16,927 nt of DNA from an uncultured archaeon (GTDB lineage: Archaea; Micrarchaeota; Micrarchaeia; Micrarchaeales; CABMGC01). Below, piece by piece: positions 14,864 to 16,927 of this stretch. Numbering within the stretch: position 1 is the stretch's first letter; every line of letters starts with the position of its first letter. Location of the stretch: contig CABMGC010000051.1 of NCBI GenBank assembly GCA_902385515.1, positions 1 through 16,927 of the forward strand. The letters run 5' to 3'. The translations under genes and the position numbers were made by a program. The notes below the pieces were generated by a model that searched no databases, was not told where the DNA came from, and saw only the letters and a program-made list of their open reading frames with translations.

Positions 14864-15523
14864 ATGGATCAAAAAACGAAAGAGTTAGCAGTTGTCAAAT
14901 TCAACAAAATCAAAGGCAGTTCCGGGAATTCATTGTTCGTTTCAGAAAAAGGAGGAGACCTTGCAGATTCCATGAAGGCTCTCGAAGCTAACGGCCTGAG
15001 GGTGCTGGCTTCCCAAGAGGCGCTTTCCTTGCTGATTAAGGACGAGACGCTCAAGAATGCCCTGAAAGGGAAATGGTTCTATCTGGCCGGGGCCGGCACG
15101 GATAAAGACGGGCTATTCGCGGTCAATGAGGAAGGCGGGACAGTGGATAGGAAGGCCGACGTAGAACATACTGTTCGTGTCTGGAGCGGTAAACAGCCGT
15201 CGCTCAACGTGCTTTCGGACTGCAATGCCCGCATCGTCGAGAGGCGGTTCGACCTCGGTGCGAGCGGCGGCCCGTCCGGTGTTGCTCCGGTGGTTTTGGG
15301 GGTTCCGAAAGAAAAAATTTTGCAGAGAGGCACTGAAAATGACAAGACACCCCTTGCGGTCGTTCAGGCTGAGCTAAGAGATCACGAAAAGGTACTGAAG
15401 GAGAAGAAGGAAAAGAAAACTTCACTAAACGAGGAAGCGGGCGCGCTGGACAAGGAAATCGCTGAGCGCGAGAAGCGAGTGGCGAAACTCAAGGAAGTGG
15501 AAGAACTCCTACGGAAGGAATGA
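14864..15523 (+). CDS. DGR target protein 1 (VR1, C-terminal coiled coil)
   Basis: The 219-residue protein is paralogous to the next gene: both share NGLR-x-L...QEAL (near 43-54), LKGKWFYL (67-74) and the W-S-G...SD...AR...ERRF-L-A...GPS-VAPVVLGV stretch. That last stretch is VR-encoded (residues 111-147). The WFYL...W...R...GPS...APVV layout resembles the C-type-lectin-like fold of known DGR targets; this is an inference. Variable residues are C120, N121, I124, V125, D130, G132, S134, G135 and G139. After the VR comes a charged coiled coil (163-219, for example VLKEKKEKKTSLNEEAGALD), unusual because DGR VRs normally lie at the C-terminus. No signal peptide or membrane helix is present, so a cytosolic or virion-like location is expected. 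A GGTGA precedes the ATG. Confidence 0.85.
   Translation: MDQKTKELAVVKFNKIKGSSGNSLFVSEKGGDLADSMKALEANGLRVLASQEALSLLIKDETLKNALKGKWFYLAGAGTDKDGLFAVNEEGGTVDRKADVEHTVRVWSGKQPSLNVLSDCNARIVERRFDLGASGGPSGVAPVVLGVPKEKILQRGTENDKTPLAVVQAELRDHEKVLKEKKEKKTSLNEEAGALDKEIAEREKRVAKLKEVEELLRKE
15196..15298 (+). repeat. VR1, variable repeat of the DGR
   Basis: It aligns to TR 16389-16492. In the 64-nt core 11 TR adenines are replaced and no other base is changed: aac to tgc, atc, gtc, gac, agc and ggc, and aat to ggt. Upstream of the core it differs from TR at two non-adenine sites and lacks one Leu codon (ttg), so the mutagenised or homed tract probably begins near the core. The 3' end carries GCTCCGGTGGTTTT, identical to VR2. 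Confidence 0.9.
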
Positions 15524-15558
15524 GATGATATAGAACCCTGAATGAAACTAGTGATAGA

Positions 15559-16149
15559 ATGGCAAAAACAATCGAACTGACGCAGATTCATTTTAAGGAA
15601 ATGAAGGCAGCCGTGCCTATACTCTTTGCTGAAACAAATGCAGATTACCGCAAAACGATGGATATACTATCACATAACGGGCTAAGGCCGCTCACAACCC
15701 AAGAGGCGCTGGTCAATCTGAATCAGAGTCCGGAACTCAAGGAACAACTGAAAGGAAAATGGTTCTATCTGGACGGGAAAGGTTCAGAATTGTCAGGATA
15801 TTTTACGTTCAACGATAAGGGAGAGCTTGCAAAAGGAAAAGGGGATATAGAAAAGACCGTTTATGCTTGGAGCGGCTCACAGCCGTTGTCGCTCTACGTG
15901 CCTTCGGACTACTATGCCCGCTACAACGAGAGGCGGTTCAACCTCGATGCGGTCAACGGCCCGTCCTATGTTGCTCCGGTGGTTTTAGGGGTTAGGAAGA
16001 GCGAAGAGGCAGCCTCGCCGAAAATCGATCTTGCGCTGCTTGAAAATTTCAGGTCGGCAGTGGCGAAGATGGATGCCGCCGCGGAGGCAGGTGTCCTGAA
16101 TCCCGAGCTAGTGAGAATCACAAAAGACGTTCTAAGGGCAATAGAATAA
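15559..16149 (+). CDS. DGR target protein 2 (VR2)
   Basis: The 196 residues are paralogous to target 1: NGLRPLTTQEALVNL (40-54), LKGKWFYLDGKG (64-75), TVYAWSGSQPLSLYVPSD (100-117), then the VR-encoded ARYNERRFNL and GPSYVAPVVLGVR. Variable positions from the eight TR Asn codons are Y118, Y119, Y122, N123, N128, D130, V132 and N133; Y137 is a probable ninth. Tyr-rich outcomes are typical of AAC mutation and suit a binding surface. After the VR come about 50 residues of mainly helical sequence (148-196), so the VR is internal. No signal peptide or transmembrane segment is found. It lies 35 nt after target 1, with a GTGAT ahead of the ATG, and is likely cotranscribed. Ligand unknown. Confidence 0.87.
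   Translation: MAKTIELTQIHFKEMKAAVPILFAETNADYRKTMDILSHNGLRPLTTQEALVNLNQSPELKEQLKGKWFYLDGKGSELSGYFTFNDKGELAKGKGDIEKTVYAWSGSQPLSLYVPSDYYARYNERRFNLDAVNGPSYVAPVVLGVRKSEEAASPKIDLALLENFRSAVAKMDAAAEAGVLNPELVRITKDVLRAIE
15882..15987 (+). repeat. VR2, variable repeat of the DGR
   Basis: It matches TR without mismatch from 15882 to the first variable codon at 15910. In the 64-nt core six TR adenines are changed: aac to tac twice, aat to tat, aat to gat, and aac to gtc, with no change at other bases. At its 3' end GCTCCGGTGGTTTT aligns to TR GCTCCAATGGTTCTT, and VR2 has two more bases than TR between the core and GCTCC. Identity to TR is higher and longer than for VR1, so it was probably the last site to receive TR-derived cDNA. 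Confidence 0.93.
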
Positions 16150-16388
16150 AAGGAAGTCGGTCGTATCTCATTTGCCTAGGTTTGGCGCGCGAATGTGCGC
16201 GCCGAATCATGAACGACTAACCCAAGTTCATGGATGTAAGCCTAGGAACCACACACCCGTCTGCAGCGCTGGCAACTCATAAGCTTGCCAGACATGAAGT
16301 TCAGCAGCGATACTGAGTAAGCATTCTGAAATCGTAAAGCTGCAAAGTCGCCATGAAAATGGCATTATGGCAGATAGGTTAACATTGT
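16150..16388 (+). ncRNA. Structured non-coding region upstream of TR, probable 5' part of the DGR RNA
   Basis: No gene is visible in these 239 nt, but perfect or near-perfect hairpins are packed along it. GGCGCGC/GCGCGCC (16181-16206 with flanking pairs, 6-nt loop); CATGAAC/GTTCATG (16208-16232, 11-nt loop). Outer arms CCTAGG/CCTAGG (16175-16180 and 16241-16246) enclose both as a three-way junction. Then CTGGCAA/TTGCCAG (16269-16291); GCAGC/GCTGC (16304-16308 with 16339-16343); and GCCAT-GAAA-ATGGC (16350-16363), a GNRA tetraloop hairpin. In known DGRs the RNA flanking TR guides and primes cDNA synthesis. This placement fits, but the fold is only read by eye and the RNA's ends are unknown. 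The GC-rich hairpin 31 nt after the target 2 stop could instead end the mRNA. Confidence 0.6.
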
Positions 16389-16492
16389 GCCGTTGTCGCT
16401 CTACGTGCCTTCGGACAACAATGCCCGCAACAACGAGAGGCGGTTCAACCTCAATGCGAACAACGGCCCGTCCATTTGCTCCAATGGTTCTT
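16389..16492 (+). repeat. TR, template repeat of the DGR
   Basis: In the VR frame it reads PLSLYVPSDNNARNNERRFN, then LNANNGPS: eight Asn codons (AAC/AAT), the usual TR design for wide amino-acid sampling. It is on the same strand as the RT and ends about 30 nt before it. Relative to both VRs it lacks two bases after GGCCCGTCC and then reads GCTCCAATGGTTCTT where the VRs have GCTCCGGTGGTTTT, which could be the IMH*/IMH difference that fixes direction of transfer. ORFs across it are by-products of its ancestry from a target gene. Confidence 0.92.
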
Positions 16493-16523
16493 GCTTGCAT
16501 CCTGGGCTTTCAGAGGCAATGCC

Positions 16524-16927
16524 ATGAAGACCTACGGCAGTCTGTATTCTACCCTTTGCTCTGACGAAAATCTTTATCTTGCCTATATCAAGGCCTGCAA
16601 AGGCAGGACGAAAAAGGATTATGTCATAGAGTTCGGATTGGAATTGGAAAGAAACATCAAGCGGCTGAAATACGAGTTGGAGAGCTTCACCTATTTGCCT
16701 GCGCCTCTGACCACTTTCATTATCAGAGATCCAAAAATAAGGAAAATAAGTGCTTCGCACTTTCGGGACAGGGTAGTGCATCATGCGCTATGCAATGTCA
16801 TAGCGCCCCTTTTGGAGAATGACTTCATCTATGATTCATTCGCAAATCAGAAAGGGAAAGGCACGCACAAGGCGGTCAGGAGATTCGAGATGTTCATGCG
16901 GAAGGTCTGCTTCTGCAAAAATTCGAT
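16524..16927 (+). CDS. DGR-type reverse transcriptase, 5' part
   Basis: The frame is open from ATG 16524 to the window end (134 codons). It has the DGR RT N-terminal pattern: ENLYLAYIKACKGR (15-28), EFGLELERNI and L-x-YELESFTYLPAPLTTF, then KIRKISASHFRDRVVHHAL (71-89) with CNVIAPLLENDFI (90-102), RT motif 1. YDSFANQKGKGTHKAVRRFE (103-122) is motif 2. These track the Bordetella phage bRT wording (ISALEFKDRLVQHALCNIVAP, YACRPDKGTH). The catalytic motif 3 and YxDD lie beyond the window. The enzyme copies TR RNA into cDNA with errors at adenines. The start lacks a strong Shine-Dalgarno sequence (AGAGG at distance), and its ATG overlaps a TGA ending the frame that continues from TR. Confidence 0.93.
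   Translation, partial: MKTYGSLYSTLCSDENLYLAYIKACKGRTKKDYVIEFGLELERNIKRLKYELESFTYLPAPLTTFIIRDPKIRKISASHFRDRVVHHALCNVIAPLLENDFIYDSFANQKGKGTHKAVRRFEMFMRKVCFCKNS

Larger units (their letters stand above)
14864..16927 (+). other. Diversity-generating retroelement (two targets, TR, RT; incomplete at the window edge)
   Basis: Order on the plus strand: target 1 with VR1, target 2 with VR2, structured spacer, TR, reverse transcriptase. TR and both VRs share a 64-nt core (TR 16410-16473, VR2 15903-15966, VR1 15214-15277) in which all differences occur at TR adenines and no other base differs. TR has eight AAC/AAT codons in this core. DGRs copy TR RNA into cDNA with random bases opposite adenines and replace VR, diversifying the target protein while TR stays intact. 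The segment looks more A/T-rich, with Lys AAA and Glu GAA codons, than the genes to its left, which suggests transfer. An Avd-like accessory gene is not seen here and may lie downstream. Confidence 0.93.

Noticed and set aside
16175..16246. A 72-nt, cloverleaf-like folded stretch that could be a tRNA
   Set aside because: It closes with CCTAGG arms but has only two inner hairpins, no T-loop GTTCRANNC and no 7-bp acceptor stem with CCA-type end.
16195..16388. Possible group II intron RNA, because GTGCGCG resembles the GUGYG intron start and an RT follows
   Set aside because: The RT N-terminal sequence matches DGR enzymes, the TR/VR adenine pattern is decisive, and no intron domain 5/6 can be seen in the window.
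16367..16564. 65-codon ORF across the TR on the plus strand
   Set aside because: It reads the TR out of the VR frame for most of its length and has no family features. Its end (FAPMVL...) echoes the VR-encoded VAPVVL only because TR descends from a target gene with a small deletion.
16401..16784. 127-codon ORF on the minus strand across TR and RT
   Set aside because: Antisense of the RT 5' part and TR; no recognisable domain and no start signal.

Overview
The window looks archaeal. Leaderless-type TATA promoters sit about 25 bp upstream of start codons (3895-3903, 10775-10782). Arg AGG and Ile ATA codons are common, surface proteins are dense in N-X-S/T sequons, the regulators are winged-helix, and there is a presenilin-like protease. 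A bacterial-type DnaK chaperone set inside an archaeal context, together with small gene families, suggests a DPANN archaeon (Micrarchaeota-like). That placement is an inference and was not tested.

Layout: (1) 1-579, the 3' part of an inositol-monophosphatase/CysQ-like phosphatase. (2) 590-3610, minus strand, a very large calcineurin-like metallophosphoesterase that appears to carry a second, degenerate phosphoesterase domain split by a lysine-rich coiled coil. (3) 3925-7840, a heat-shock operon: winged-helix regulator, grpE, dnaK, dnaJ. It reads from a TATA promoter studded with TGAA/TTCA inverted repeats. (4) 7815-8885, minus strand, a presenilin-like intramembrane aspartyl protease whose 3' end overlaps dnaJ tail to tail. 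(5) 8979-14427, a cell-surface module: a membrane-anchored winged-helix regulator with a DUF4382-like outer domain, divergent from a four-gene MacB/LolD-type operon (ATPase, sequon-rich surface protein, small membrane protein, FtsX-type permease). A long inverted repeat lies almost symmetrically between the two divergent TATA boxes. (6) 14439-14726, minus strand, a small membrane protein.

(7) 14864-16927, the most interesting part: a diversity-generating retroelement (DGR). Two tandem paralogous target genes each carry a variable repeat (VR1, VR2). A 239-nt non-coding, strongly structured stretch follows, then a template repeat (TR), then the 5' end of a DGR-type reverse transcriptase that runs off the window. 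Over a 64-nt core, every difference between TR and either VR falls at a TR adenine (6 of 19 in VR2, 11 of 19 in VR1), and none of the 45 non-adenine positions differs. This is the signature of adenine-directed mutagenic retrohoming.

Unusual points about the DGR: the VRs are internal rather than C-terminal, the targets show no signal peptide or membrane segment, VR1's protein ends in a coiled coil, and the TR has a 2-nt deletion near its 3' end relative to both VRs. The catalytic RT motifs and any accessory gene lie beyond the window.
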